From Lysobacterales bacterium (lineage in GTDB: Bacteria; Pseudomonadota; Gammaproteobacteria; Xanthomonadales; Rhodanobacteraceae), in the NCBI GenBank assembly GCA_016707485.1, contig JADJHN010000001.1, forward strand, positions 620,001 through 684,000: DNA of 64,000 nucleotides. The letters are read 5' to 3'. The notes under the pieces are model-generated. The model had not been told where the DNA came from and made no database searches. It saw only the letters and a program-made list of their open reading frames with translations. Positions within the stretch are counted from its first letter, which is position 1. Each line of letters begins with the position of its first letter. The position numbers and the translations under genes are program-made. Of the stretch, positions 8,339 to 18,505 are shown in pieces.

Positions 8339-9898
8339 ATGCCCGTGTTGCTGCGAAGGGTTTTCGCCTGGCTGCTTTGCGTCGTCTGCGCGCTGGCCGC
8401 GTTGCCGTGCCTGGACTTCCTCGCCCGCCATCAATTGCGCCAGCATCTGGTTGCCTCGGCCAGTGCCACGCTTGGCGCACTGACCCATGCCGACTCTCCC
8501 CACCAATGGTCGGCGCGGACGGCCGACGATCTCATCGCCGGACGCGCCTTCGGAACCACGGATGCGCAATTCGTCGAGGACGGTTTCCAGTTGCGCTCGC
8601 GCGGCAATGAGATACAGGTCGGCCTGGTACTTGCTGCGGCCATGGATCTTGCGCGCTTTCCGCTGCTCGACATCGACCTGCGCAGCGACAGCCCGGCCGC
8701 GCTGGGCTTGATCGTCGCCGAATCGCTCGAAGCGCCGACCTGCATGAGTGCGACGACGCCCGTGGCACGTGGCGAATCGCTGTTGACGATCAACCTGCGC
8801 AGCATCGAATGGCAGTGCCAGGGCAGCGCGAGCGCGCCACCCCGGCGTGCGGCCATGCTCCGCCTGCACCTTGAATTGCCGGCAGACGCGAGCGTGACCT
8901 TGCGCCACGTGCGTGCGCGCACGCAAACGCATCTGGATGCGCCTGCCCTGCCCAACCTGGCCTTGCCCTTGCTGCCAGAGCCGCGCGATGGCGTGGAGTT
9001 CGATCGCATGCTTTCGCGCATTGCGGAAAATGCCGGGCAGATGACCTGGCCCATCCTGCAGCTGCCACTCGATGCGCGGGTCGAGCAGAGCCTGTGGGCG
9101 CGCGACCGGGTCCGCGACGCCATTGCCGATGCCGTGGTCGTGCCCGCCGGGGATTTCCAGGCCGTGGTCGAGGGGGCGCAAGCCTGGCGCGCGCCAGATC
9201 CGCGGGCAGCGACGCCCGCTGCCACTTGGCTCTGGCTCGGCGGATACATCGCCCTCCTCCTCGCCTTGCGCCTCAAGCCGCCCCTCGACCAACGCCTGCG
9301 CGCGGCACTTGAACTGCTGGCGGCCACCGTGGTGCCGCTGATCGTGGTGATTGGCGGCTTCATTGGCGACAACATCAGCCCGCTGGTGCTCGGCGCGAGC
9401 ATCGCCACCATCGTTTTCGCCCTGAGCCTGCTGATTGGCGATGCGCCGGCGGAACCGAGCGCGCGCACGATGAAGCGGGGCTGGTGGGTGGCCCTGGCCA
9501 CCGTGATCCTGGCCGTTGCCCTGATCCTCGAACTCGCCCACGGCCAGCTCCCGCAACAGCTGCCAGGTCTGGCGCAGATGGCCCGCTACCTGGCCTGGGC
9601 GGCCGTGCAGCAATTCCTAATCTGCGTCATCGTCGCCGAGCGCATCGAGCGCATCACGGCATCATCCAGAATCGCCTTGCTCGGTGCGGCGCTGATCTTC
9701 GCCCTGCTGCACACGCCGAACGGCATGCTCATGCAACTCGGCTTTGTTGCCGGCCTGGTCTGGATCTGGAACTGGCAACGCCATCGCGCCCTGCTCGCGA
9801 ACATTGTCGCGCATGCCTGCAGCGGCCTGTTGCTGGCGGATTCCTTGCCGCCGCAATGGCTGCATTCGGCGGAAGTCAGCGCACGCTACTTCCTTTGA
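8339..9898 (+). CDS. CPBP-type (Abi/CAAX protease-like) membrane protein with a large N-terminal domain
   Basis: A 519-residue membrane protein. It has an N-terminal anchor helix, a long extracytoplasmic region (about residues 30-285) without recognised motifs, then a run of about seven or eight helices. The C-terminal part resembles the CPBP intramembrane protease family: FALLHTP supplies the second-motif histidine and ANIVAHACSGLL the third. The first motif, normally EExxxR, reads QQFLICVIVAER, so the catalytic glutamate pair is not present in its usual form; activity is doubtful. AGGA precedes the ATG at 8339. Probably co-transcribed with phhB. Function unknown. Confidence 0.65.
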   Translation: MPVLLRRVFAWLLCVVCALAALPCLDFLARHQLRQHLVASASATLGALTHADSPHQWSARTADDLIAGRAFGTTDAQFVEDGFQLRSRGNEIQVGLVLAAAMDLARFPLLDIDLRSDSPAALGLIVAESLEAPTCMSATTPVARGESLLTINLRSIEWQCQGSASAPPRRAAMLRLHLELPADASVTLRHVRARTQTHLDAPALPNLALPLLPEPRDGVEFDRMLSRIAENAGQMTWPILQLPLDARVEQSLWARDRVRDAIADAVVVPAGDFQAVVEGAQAWRAPDPRAATPAATWLWLGGYIALLLALRLKPPLDQRLRAALELLAATVVPLIVVIGGFIGDNISPLVLGASIATIVFALSLLIGDAPAEPSARTMKRGWWVALATVILAVALILELAHGQLPQQLPGLAQMARYLAWAAVQQFLICVIVAERIERITASSRIALLGAALIFALLHTPNGMLMQLGFVAGLVWIWNWQRHRALLANIVAHACSGLLLADSLPPQWLHSAEVSARYFL

Positions 9899-9907
9899 GC
9901 GCAGGCA

Positions 9908-10876
9908 TCAACGTTGCCGTTCGAGCGCGTTGACCACGCTGCGCAACTCCTCGGGCATCGCTGCGGTGAAGCTGTAGCTGCGCTCGCCAATCTCGAACTC
10001 GAAGCGCATCGCATGCAGGAACAGGCGCTTCAGGCCCAGCTCGCGCATGCGCTGGTTGAACGCGCGCTCGCCGTACTTCTCGTCACCGGCCACGGCATGG
10101 CCGATGTGCGCCGCGTGCACGCGGATCTGGTGCGTGCGCCCGGTTTCAATGGCAATCTCGCACAGCGCGGCGTCGGCAAACTGCTGCTGACGGATCAGAT
10201 GCGAAACGGAAGGCTTGCCCGCCGCATCCACGCGCACCATGCGCTCGCCGCCCTGCAGGATCGATTTGCGCAGCGGTTCATTGATGGTGATGCGCGCCTG
10301 CGCCAGGCGTCCTTGCAGCAGCGCCATGTAGCGCTTGGTCGCCCTGCCTTCGCGGATCTCCGCCTGCAGCGCGGTCAAGGCCGAGCGCCGGCGCGAGAAC
10401 ACGAGCACGCCGCTGGTATCGCGATCGAGCCGGTGCACGAGCTCAAGGGTGTCTTTCGGCCGTGCCGCACGCAGCAGCTCGATGGCACCGAAGCTGATGC
10501 CGCTGCCACCGTGACTGGCAACCCCGCTGGGCTTGTCGAGGACGAGGAAATCGCGATCCTCGTGCACGATCGACTGCTCGACCCGGCTCATCTGGCCTGG
10601 CGCGGGCGTGCCCGGATCCTCGCGTTCCGCCACGCGCACGGGCGGGATGCGCACCTCGTCACCGGCATTCAGGCGCACGTCGGGCTTGGCCCGACGCCCA
10701 TTGATGCGCACCTGTCCGGTACGCAGGATGCGGTAAATCAGGCTGCGCGGCACGCCCTTGAGGCGTCCGCTGAGGAAGTTGTCGATGCGCTGGCCGTCGC
10801 GATCCTCGTCGACCTTGACAAGCTGAACGCCACCCGGGAGCGGATCTGCGGAATTGGCCGAAGTGTGTGTCTTCAT
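9908..10876 (-). CDS. rluC: 23S rRNA pseudouridine synthase RluC
   Basis: A 322-residue RluA-family pseudouridine synthase, expected to modify 23S rRNA positions 955, 2504 and 2580 as in E. coli RluC. An N-terminal S4 RNA-binding domain (RIDNFLSGRL...VRINGRRAKPDVRL) is followed by the catalytic domain with HRLDRDTSG, whose aspartate is the nucleophile, and the conserved TGRTHQIRVH segment. It is divergent from rne, the same arrangement as in E. coli, which supports RluC over RluD. Confidence 0.92.
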   Translation of the reverse strand: MKTHTSANSADPLPGGVQLVKVDEDRDGQRIDNFLSGRLKGVPRSLIYRILRTGQVRINGRRAKPDVRLNAGDEVRIPPVRVAEREDPGTPAPGQMSRVEQSIVHEDRDFLVLDKPSGVASHGGSGISFGAIELLRAARPKDTLELVHRLDRDTSGVLVFSRRRSALTALQAEIREGRATKRYMALLQGRLAQARITINEPLRKSILQGGERMVRVDAAGKPSVSHLIRQQQFADAALCEIAIETGRTHQIRVHAAHIGHAVAGDEKYGERAFNQRMRELGLKRLFLHAMRFEFEIGERSYSFTAAMPEELRSVVNALERQR

Positions 10877-10905
10877 TGAAAAAATCCGGATCTGACTGCT
10901 ACACT
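10876..10905 (+). promoter_or_regulatory. Candidate rne promoter with a ~365-nt leader
   Basis: TTGAAA (10876-10881) and TACACT (10900-10905) with an 18-base spacer point toward rne. Transcription would leave a leader of roughly 360 bases up to 11274, with no ORF in it. E. coli rne also has a long 5' UTR through which RNase E controls its own mRNA; a similar role here is inference from position and length only. Confidence 0.45.
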
Positions 10906-11274
10906 CCGCCCGCGTATCGCGCCGTCATCCGGCCCCCGATTCCGGGATCCAGAGACAACTCATAGGCGCATTCAACTGTTACACCTGTCCCGAGCCCTGG
11001 TGCCTGAACTCAAGTTTGAGGGGCATGCAGGCCTGCAAAGCCCGGGCATCGTAACGGTTCGAATCGGAGATTGCTTGCCGCCCTCGCGGTGGCAAAGGGT
11101 TTCCGGCCGCGCATGCACCAAATGAGCGCTGACGCCCGGAAAGCGTCGGCTTTTTGACAAACACAGGCGATCCCGCGGCCGGTATTCCGGTCCAAGCGGA
11201 TTGCGCGGCGCGAAGCCCCAGGGCGGCGCGTTCACGCGCGGCAGCGGTTCGAGCGCCTGCAAGGAAACACGACA

Positions 11275-14200
11275 ATGAAGCGTATGTTGATCAACGCGAC
11301 TCAGCGTGAAGAGTTGCGTGTGGCTATCGTCGATGGCCAGACCCTGTTCGATCTCGATGTCGAGATCCCCTCCCGCGAACAAAAGAAATCGAACATCTAT
11401 CTCGGCCGCATCACCCGGGTCGAGCCCTCGCTGGAAGCCTGTTTCGTCGAATATGGCGGTGAACGCCATGGCTTCCTGCCGATGAAGGAAATCTCCAGGC
11501 AGTACTTCACGCCTGGTGTGGATGCCAACAAGGCGGGTGTCCGCGAGCTGATCAAGGAAGGCCAGACCATCGTCGTCCAGGTCGACAAGGAAGAGCGCGG
11601 CAACAAGGGTGCCGCACTGACCACCTTCATCAGCCTGGCTGGTCGTTATCTGGTGCTGATGCCGAACAACCCGCGTGCCGGCGGCGTCTCGCGCCGCATC
11701 GAGGGCGAAGATCGGCAGAACCTGAAAGACGCCATGGATGAACTGCAGTTGCCCGATGAAATGGGCCTGATCATCCGCACCGCCGGCATGGGCCGCGAGG
11801 CCGAAGAGCTGCAGTGGGATCTCGACTACCTGCTGCAACTGTGGAAGGCGATTGCCGATGCGGCGACCTCGCGCCCGGCACCGTTCCTGATCTACCAGGA
11901 ATCGAAACTCATCATCCGCGCCCTGCGCGACTACCTGCGCAACGACATCGGCGAGATCCTCATCGATCATGAGGAGCTCTACAACGATGCCCGCGAGTTC
12001 GTGCAGCAGGTCATGCCGAACAACCTGCGCAAGCTCAAGCTCTACCAGGATACGGTGCCGCTGTTTTCGCGTTTCCAGATCGAGTCGCAGATCGAGAACG
12101 CATTCGAGCGCACCGTGCGCCTGCCCGCTGGCGGCTCCATCGTCATCGACCAGACCGAAGCGTTGACCGCCATCGACATCAACTCGTCGAAGGCAACCAA
12201 GGGCAGCGACATCGAAGACACCGCTTTCAACACCAATCTTGAAGCCGCCGTGGAGATCGCGCGCCAGTTGCGCATCCGCGATGCCGGCGGCCTGATCGTC
12301 ATCGACTTCATCGACATGGACAGCCCGCGCCACCAGCGCGAAGTCGAGGACAAGCTCAAGGATGCCATGAAGGTCGATCGCGCCCGCGTGCAGATCGGTC
12401 GCATCTCGCGCTTCGGACTGCTTGAACTCTCGCGTCAGCGCTTGCGCCCGTCCCTGGGCGAAGCCACGCAGATCGTTTGCCCGCGCTGTGACGGCCATGG
12501 CCGTATCCGCAGCGTCGAATCGCTGGCGCTGTCGGCCCTGCGTCTGGTCGAAGAACACGCGATGAAGGAGAACACCGGACAGGTGCTGGTGCAGGCACCG
12601 CCGGAAGTTGCCAACTTCCTTGTCAACGAAAAGCGCCGCCAGCTCAGCGAGATCGAAGTACGCCAGGAAGTCCAGGTCATCGTCGTCGCCGACGACAAGC
12701 TGGAAACCCCGCATCTGCACATCGAGCGCATCCGCTCCGCCGACATCAGCGAAGATGCCAAGCCGAGTTACCAGCGCTTGACGCCCGTGGCAAGCACGCC
12801 CTTGCCGCAACTGGCAAAGGTCGACGACGACGCCGAGCAGCCGGCCGTCAGCCGCGTCGTTCCGGCCAGTCCGGCCCCGGTCAAGTCCGTCGAAACCGTG
12901 GAAGCGGCCGTCGTCGCAACGCCGGCAGCAGTGCCGGCCGGTGGTTTCATGGCCTGGCTTGGACGCCTGTTTGGAAGCAAGCCTGCTGCGCTGGCCGCCG
13001 AGGCGTCGCCCACGCGGCGCGAGCAAGGTCGCCGTGAGCCGCGTGAAGCACGTGATGGCCGGACGGGATACTCGCGACCGCAGCAGCAGGGTCGCGGTGC
13101 GCGCGGTGACACGCCGCGCAAGGACGGCGCACGCAACGAATCACGCGATGCGCGCAAACCGCAAGCACAGAAGGCCGCCAGGCAGGATCAACCACAGCGT
13201 CCGCAGCGCGAAGGCCGCAGGCAGCAAGCCAGCAGCACAGCCGCGCCGCCGCAAGGCAATCGTGAGAAGCCTGCGAGCAAACCGGTCGCCGCGGATGCCG
13301 TGGTCGCCGAAGCCGGCAGCGAGGAAAGGAAACTGCCAGTGAATGCGCTTGTCGCAGCGTCCGCTGCCGGCGAAGCCCACGATCAGGAAGCGGCCGGTTC
13401 CGCAGGCAGCAAGCGCCGTCGCGGCCGTCGCGGTGGTCGTCGCCGGCGCAAGGGCGAGGACGGTGAAGGCGAGCATGAGGACGTCGCGGCAAGCGGTGTC
13501 GCCGCTGCAGCCGTCGCCCATGAAGCATTCGACGACGAAGATGCCGACGCGCGCCAGCGCCATCGCTCGGCCGGTCCGCGCATGCCTGCGACGGTGACGG
13601 CCAGCGCTGCCACCGTCAAATCAGCAGCAGATTCCGTGCAAAGTCCGGTTGCGGCCCAGACGTCCGCTCCGGCGCAGACTTCCGCTCCGGCGCAGACTTC
13701 CGCTCCGACGCAGACTTCCGCTCCGGCGCAGGCCTCCGCTCCGGCCCAGACTTCCGCTCCGGCCCAGACTTCCGCTCCGGCCCAGACTTCCGCTCCGGCG
13801 CAGACTTCCGCTCCCGCACGCAGATCTCCGCTCCGGCGCAGGCCTCCGCTCCGGCCCAGACTTCCGCTCCAGCGCAGACTTCGGCTCCGGCGCAGACCTC
13901 CGCTCCGACGCAGACCTCCGCTCCGGCGCAGACTTCCGCTCCAGCGCAGACCTCCGCTCGGGCCCAGACGTCCGCTCCGGCCCAGACGTCCGCTCCGGCG
14001 CAGACTTCCGCTCCGGCACAGACTTCGACTCCGGCACCGACGCCACGGCCCGCCGCAGCTGAAGCGCCGGTGCCCAACCCGGTGCCGCAGGTCACGTCAT
14101 CCCGCCCACCCGTCGAGGATCTGTTCTCGGTTCCCGTGCGCCCGGCGGCCCGCTCCGAACTGCCTGTCACCAGGCCCTCGCCGATTCTTGCCATGCACCC

Positions 14201-14309
14201 GCAAGTTGCCGCCGAGGTAGCGAAATCCTTGGCACTTGATGCCGAATTGGCGAAGCCGGCCAGCAGCGAAGCACCCACGAAACCGGCAGCGCCTGCCGAC
14301 GAGTCTTGA
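11275..14309 (+). CDS. rne: Ribonuclease E, with a frameshift in the C-terminal repeat
   Basis: Endoribonuclease E, core of the RNA degradosome. The N-terminal half is complete: S1 domain (residues ~35-120), 5' sensor and DNase I-like region, metal-binding Asp 301 and Asp 344, and the zinc-link CPRC at 402-405. The C-terminal arm is disordered, rich in Arg/Ala, with a basic segment (KRRRGRRGGRRRRKG) probably binding RNA. It then enters an A-Q-T-S-A-P hexapeptide array. The tenth unit is 20 nt instead of 18, shifting the frame; as given, translation runs on in an Arg/Pro-rich frame to 14220. Restoring the frame continues the array and gives a plausible tail ending at the TGA at 14309 (about 1010 residues). 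AAGGAAA precedes the ATG. Confidence 0.92.
13654..14033 (+). repeat. 18-bp tandem repeat coding AQTSAP in the RNase E tail
   Basis: Twenty-one units of the type GCGCAGACTTCCGCTCCG. Nine units (13654-13815) are in the RNase E frame, one 20-nt unit (13816-13835) contains two extra bases, and eleven units (13836-14033) read AQTSAP in the shifted frame. Variation is mostly at third positions (GCG/GCC/GCA, ACT/ACG/ACC), as expected when protein sequence is under selection. The array is prone to slippage and to misassembly. Confidence 0.92.
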
Positions 14310-14325
14310 GCAACTGATCCCGACT

Positions 14326-14360
14326 GATCCGGCGTGCGGGCAAACCGCGCACGCCGGATC
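14326..14360. terminator. Hairpin between convergent rne and response regulator
   Basis: A perfect 13-bp stem (GATCCGGCGTGCG / CGCACGCCGGATC) with a 9-base loop and GTTTG after it, placed between the rne stop and the 3' end of the convergent regulator. Confidence 0.65.
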
Positions 14361-14367
14361 GTTTGCC

Positions 14368-15015
14368 TCAGCGGGCGCCCGGCGCGTCGAGCAGGCCGTG
14401 CAGGCTGGCCAGGTGGGCGAGCGTCACCGAATTGTCGATATTCAGCTTTTCAAACAATCGGTACTTGTACGTCGCCACGGTCTTGCTGCTGAGGTTGAGC
14501 AATTCGGCGATGACCGGCATCGGCTGGCCACGTGCGAGCATCAGGGCTACCTCCAGCTCGCGTGAGGACAACTCCTCGAACGGCGATTGCACGGATCCGT
14601 CAATGGCACCGAGCGCCATCGCCTCGGCAATTCCCGGCGCCAGGTAGCGCCGGCCGTCGGCAACCTGGCGCACCGCACGCTGCAGTTCCGGCGCAGGGCA
14701 GGATTTGGTGATGTAGCCGCTGGCACCCGCTTCCAGCAGGCGGCGTGGAAATGGTGCCTCACTGACCATGGTGACGATGATGATGCGGGTCTTCAGCTTG
14801 AGCTTGCGCACGCGCTCGGTCACTTCGATGCCGCTGACGCCGGGCATGTGCACATCGACAAGCGCCAGGTCGGGCTTGAGTGTTTTCAGCAACACCAGTC
14901 CGCGCTCGCCATCCGCTGCCTCGCCAACCACGTCGATGTCCGCCTGCTGCTGGAGAATCAGGCGAAAACCGGTACGCACGAGTTCGTGGTCGTCGACAAG
15001 GACGATGCGAATCAT
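14368..15015 (-). CDS. uvrY: LuxR-type response regulator, GacA/UvrY family
   Basis: A 215-residue response regulator of the NarL/FixJ class, closest in pattern to GacA/UvrY, which activates small RNAs of the Csr/Rsm system after phosphorylation by GacS/BarA. The receiver domain has Asp 8/Asp 9 and phospho-acceptor Asp 54 (ALVDVHMPG). The C-terminal LuxR helix-turn-helix starts near residue 145 (LSSRELEVALMLARG, then SSKTVATYKYRLFEKL). No cognate kinase, and no uvrC (its usual neighbour in many gammaproteobacteria), is adjacent. Identity within the family is inferred from sequence alone. Confidence 0.85.
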   Translation of the reverse strand: MIRIVLVDDHELVRTGFRLILQQQADIDVVGEAADGERGLVLLKTLKPDLALVDVHMPGVSGIEVTERVRKLKLKTRIIIVTMVSEAPFPRRLLEAGASGYITKSCPAPELQRAVRQVADGRRYLAPGIAEAMALGAIDGSVQSPFEELSSRELEVALMLARGQPMPVIAELLNLSSKTVATYKYRLFEKLNIDNSVTLAHLASLHGLLDAPGAR

Positions 15016-15152
15016 TCCCTACTCCCCTGTGACAGCTGACGTCACGAGTCTGGGCGGTAACCGGCCTGGCAGGCAAGTCCGCATTGACGGCAATCGTCCC
15101 GACTGCGACAACATGTAGCGAATTATGGCTTTCCGCGCAATAGCCAATCCGC

Positions 15153-15893
15153 TCACAACGAGCGCTGTCGAAGCACCTCGAAGAGCACGATGCCGGTGGC
15201 AACCGAGACATTGAGGCTCTCGACACTGCCACGCATCGGGATGGCGGCGACGAAATCGCAAGCCTCGCGCGTGAGCCGACGCATGCCCTCGCCTTCGCTG
15301 CCGATGACGATGCCGACCGGGCCCTTGAAATCACTGGCGTAGAGCGATTGCGCGCCATCACCGGCAAAGCCGGTCAACCAGACGCCGGCATCCTTGAGCA
15401 GCTTGAGGCTGCGCGCGAGATTGGTCGCGGCAAAGAACGGCACGCGATCCGCGGCACCGGCAGATGCGCGGCGCACGGTCGGCGTGATGCCGACGGCCTT
15501 GTCCTTGGGCACGATCACGGCCGTCACTCCGGCCGCTTCGGCACTGCGCAGGCAGGCGCCGAGATTGTGCGGATCGGTGACGCCATCGAGGACGAGGAAG
15601 AGCGCATCCTGCCCGGCCGCTTCGATCAAGCCGGGCAGTTCGCTTTCGCTGCGCGGCGGCGGCGTCTTGTACATCGCCGCAATGCCCTGGTGACGCCCGC
15701 CACCAGTCATGCGGTCGAGATCGGCCTTGTCGCGCGCATGCGGCTTGATGCCCATGTCGCGGGCACGCTCGGCGAGCTCGCGCACGCGCGGGTTCTGCTG
15801 CCCCGCTTCGACATAAAGCTCGCTGATGTTGGCCGCGTCGTAGTTCAACGCGGCCTCGACCGAATGGATTCCGATCAGCAGTTCGGTGCTCAT
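15153..15893 (-). CDS. rlmB: 23S rRNA (guanosine-2'-O)-methyltransferase RlmB
   Basis: SpoU-family enzyme that methylates the 2'-O of G2251 in 23S rRNA. It has 246 residues from the ATG at 15893 (MSTELLIGIHSVEAAL): an N-terminal substrate-binding domain, then the trefoil-knot SPOUT domain with LDGVTDPHNLGACLRSAEA, IVIGSEGEGMRRLT and the SLNVSVATGIVLFEV end. An upstream in-frame extension to 15965 lacks homology-like sequence. It follows rnr on the same strand 114 bases on, matching the rnr-rlmB order of E. coli. Confidence 0.93.
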   Translation of the reverse strand: MSTELLIGIHSVEAALNYDAANISELYVEAGQQNPRVRELAERARDMGIKPHARDKADLDRMTGGGRHQGIAAMYKTPPPRSESELPGLIEAAGQDALFLVLDGVTDPHNLGACLRSAEAAGVTAVIVPKDKAVGITPTVRRASAGAADRVPFFAATNLARSLKLLKDAGVWLTGFAGDGAQSLYASDFKGPVGIVIGSEGEGMRRLTREACDFVAAIPMRGSVESLNVSVATGIVLFEVLRQRSL

Positions 15894-16007
15894 GGATGAC
15901 GGCTTACCCTGGTGATTGATCAATCTGCATCGCTGCGGCGATACAGCAGTTGGGCATTGTCGCATCCAGGCGCGCCTGGCGCTTGTGCCGCGCGCACCGC
16001 AGCGGCG

Positions 16008-18401
16008 TCATGACTTGCGCTTGTCCTCCTGGGTGACCAGCCGGAAGTCGATCTTGCGATCCTCGAGGCTGGCGCGCAGCACCTGGATGCGCACCTGCTC
16101 GCCCAGACGGAACTGCAGCCCGCGCCGCTCGCCGCTGAGCAAGTGCCGCTTCGGATCGAAGTGGTAGTAGTCGTTGGGCAATTGCGTGATGTGCACGAGG
16201 CCGTTGATCTTCGACTCGCTCAGCTCGACAAACAGGCCAAACGAGGTGACGCCGGATATGACCCCATCGAACTCGCTGCCCACATGCTTTTCCATCCACG
16301 CGCACTTGTAGCGCTCGTCGACGTCGCGTTCGGCTTCCTGGGCGCGACGCTCGTTGTGCGAGCAGTGCACCGACATCGACGCCATCCGCGTCGGCGAGTA
16401 CTCGTAGTTGGCGGGCTTGTCGCCGCCGAGCGCATAGCGAATCGCGCGATGCACGAGCAGATCCGGATAGCGCCGGATCGGCGAAGTGAAATGCGCGTAG
16501 GCATCGAGGGCAAGGCCGAAATGGCCGGTGTTTTCCGGCTGGTACACGGCCATGCTCTGCGAGCGCAGCAGCACCGATTCGATCAGGCTGACATCGGGGC
16601 GATTGCGCACCTTCTTCAGCAAGGCGGCAAAGTCGGCCGGCGTCACCTCGCCCGCCGGCGGCAGTTTCAGCTTGAACTCCCTGAGGAACTCGAGCAGGTC
16701 CTCGAACTTCGACGCCGGCGGCGGCTCATGCACGCGATACGGTGCCGGGATGCGTTTCCGGAGCAGGAACTTCGCTGCCTCGACATTGGCCGCAATCATG
16801 CATTCCTCGATCAGCTTGTGCGCATCGTTGCGCGGCTCCGCGCCAAGCTGGATGACCTCGCCCGAAGCCGCCAGGCGGAACTTGACCTCGGTGCTCTCGA
16901 AATCGATCGAGCCACGCTTGCTGCGCGCCTTGGCCAGCAGTTTGTAGAGCTGATGCAGGCTCTCGATGCGCGGCATCAACGCGCCGATCTCGTCACGCGC
17001 ATCGTCCAGCTTCTCGCCGACCGCGTCCCAGACCTTGGTGTAGGTCAGGCGCGCGTGCGAGCGCATGACCGCCTCGTAGAACTTCGAGCTGATCACTTCG
17101 CCACTGCGATCGACCTGCATGTCGCAAACCATGCACAGGCGATCGACCTTGGGATTCAGCGAACAAATGCCGTTGGACAAGGTCTCCGGCAACATCGGCA
17201 CGACAAAACCCGGGAAGTACACCGAGGTCGAGCGCAGGTAGGCCTCGTCATCGAGCGGCGTGCCGACCTTGACGTAGTGCGAGACATCGGCAATGGCGAC
17301 GATCAGGCGAAAACCCTGCGCATTTGCCTCGGCATACACCGCGTCGTCGAAATCGCGCGCGTCCTCACCATCGATGGTGACCAGGGGCAATGCGCGCAGA
17401 TCGACCCTGCCCTTGATTTCCGTGCCGAGCACCTGCGGATCGACATCGGCGGCCTGCGCGGCGACATTGGCCGGCCATTCATGCGGCAGGCCGTGGCTGG
17501 CGATCGCCATCTCGACGATGATCGAAGGCGTCAGGCGTTCGCCCAGCACGGCGAGGATGCGGCCGATCGGGCCACGGTGCTGGGTCGGCGGATCGGTGAT
17601 CTCGGTGATCACGATCTGCCCGGCCCGCGCGCCCTTCTCGTCACCCGGGCGAATGAGGATGTCCTGGTGCACGCGGCGGTCATCCGGCGAAACCAGGATG
17701 ATCCCTTCCTCGACGACGACGCGGCCGACCAGTCGCGATGCGCGGCGTTCGAGCACCTCGACGATGGCACCCTGGCGGCGACCGCGACGATCGACGCCGA
17801 CCACGCTGCCGAGCACGCGATCACCATGCAAGACGAGGCGCATCTGCGCCGGCGAGAGATAAAGATCCTCGCCACCCTCATCCGGCTTTAGGAAGCCATA
17901 ACCTTCCGCATTGGCAAGCACGACGCCGGCAATCAGATCGAGCTTCTCGGCTACGCCGTAGCCGCCGCGGCGGTTCTGCAGCAACTGGCCATCGCGAACC
18001 ATCGCCGCCAGGCGCTTGGTCAGGGCATCGACATCCTGCTCGCTGCGCAGGCCCAGCGCCGCGGCGACGCCCTCGGTCTTCATCAACGAGGCCTGCTCGG
18101 AAAGCAGGGCGAGAATTGCCTCGCGGCTCGGGATCGGCCGCTCGTAGCGCTGCGCTTCGCGGGCCGCGAAGGGATCCGCCGACGTGGGCGCCAGTGAACG
18201 CGCCGGCCGCATGACCGGTTTGCCGCCCTTCGCCGCATGCGTGCTCGTCGCCACGCCGTGTTGCGGCATCCATGGCGGCAACTTCGACTTCGCCGCTTTG
18301 GGCGAGGACGATGCCTTGCCGCGTGGCGCCGGTCGTTGTGCTGCCTTGCCGGCAACCGGCTTGCCGCCCGATTTCTTCCCTGTCGTCTTCTTCTTTGTCA
18401 C
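16008..18401 (-). CDS. rnr: Ribonuclease R
   Basis: 3'-5' exoribonuclease of the RNB family, 797 residues, able to degrade structured RNA. The N-terminal ~60 residues are Lys/Ala/Pro-rich and basic (MTKKKTTGKKSGGKP). A winged-helix segment and cold-shock domains follow, then the RNB catalytic centre with DGEDARDFDDAVYAE (metal-binding aspartates) and RRYPDLLVHRAIR, then an S1 domain (FDGVISGVTSFGLFVELSE). It precedes rlmB on the same strand. In E. coli nsrR lies upstream of rnr; here tRNA-Leu occupies that side. Confidence 0.94.
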   Translation of the reverse strand: MTKKKTTGKKSGGKPVAGKAAQRPAPRGKASSSPKAAKSKLPPWMPQHGVATSTHAAKGGKPVMRPARSLAPTSADPFAAREAQRYERPIPSREAILALLSEQASLMKTEGVAAALGLRSEQDVDALTKRLAAMVRDGQLLQNRRGGYGVAEKLDLIAGVVLANAEGYGFLKPDEGGEDLYLSPAQMRLVLHGDRVLGSVVGVDRRGRRQGAIVEVLERRASRLVGRVVVEEGIILVSPDDRRVHQDILIRPGDEKGARAGQIVITEITDPPTQHRGPIGRILAVLGERLTPSIIVEMAIASHGLPHEWPANVAAQAADVDPQVLGTEIKGRVDLRALPLVTIDGEDARDFDDAVYAEANAQGFRLIVAIADVSHYVKVGTPLDDEAYLRSTSVYFPGFVVPMLPETLSNGICSLNPKVDRLCMVCDMQVDRSGEVISSKFYEAVMRSHARLTYTKVWDAVGEKLDDARDEIGALMPRIESLHQLYKLLAKARSKRGSIDFESTEVKFRLAASGEVIQLGAEPRNDAHKLIEECMIAANVEAAKFLLRKRIPAPYRVHEPPPASKFEDLLEFLREFKLKLPPAGEVTPADFAALLKKVRNRPDVSLIESVLLRSQSMAVYQPENTGHFGLALDAYAHFTSPIRRYPDLLVHRAIRYALGGDKPANYEYSPTRMASMSVHCSHNERRAQEAERDVDERYKCAWMEKHVGSEFDGVISGVTSFGLFVELSESKINGLVHITQLPNDYYHFDPKRHLLSGERRGLQFRLGEQVRIQVLRASLEDRKIDFRLVTQEDKRKS

Positions 18402-18505
18402 GTGATGTGGAACTCCGTTTGGCGTTGATCAGTGATCCACGCACTGCAATGATTGACAGGACTCGCGCCTGCCTTGTATCGTTCGCGCCCCCGAACGGCC
18501 ATGCC

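Noticed and set aside
10972..13026. 684-residue open frame antisense to rne
   Set aside because: Shadow of the RNase E coding sequence, with no independent evidence.
16143..17891. 582-residue open frame antisense to rnr
   Set aside because: Shadow frame; all rnr motifs are on the other strand.
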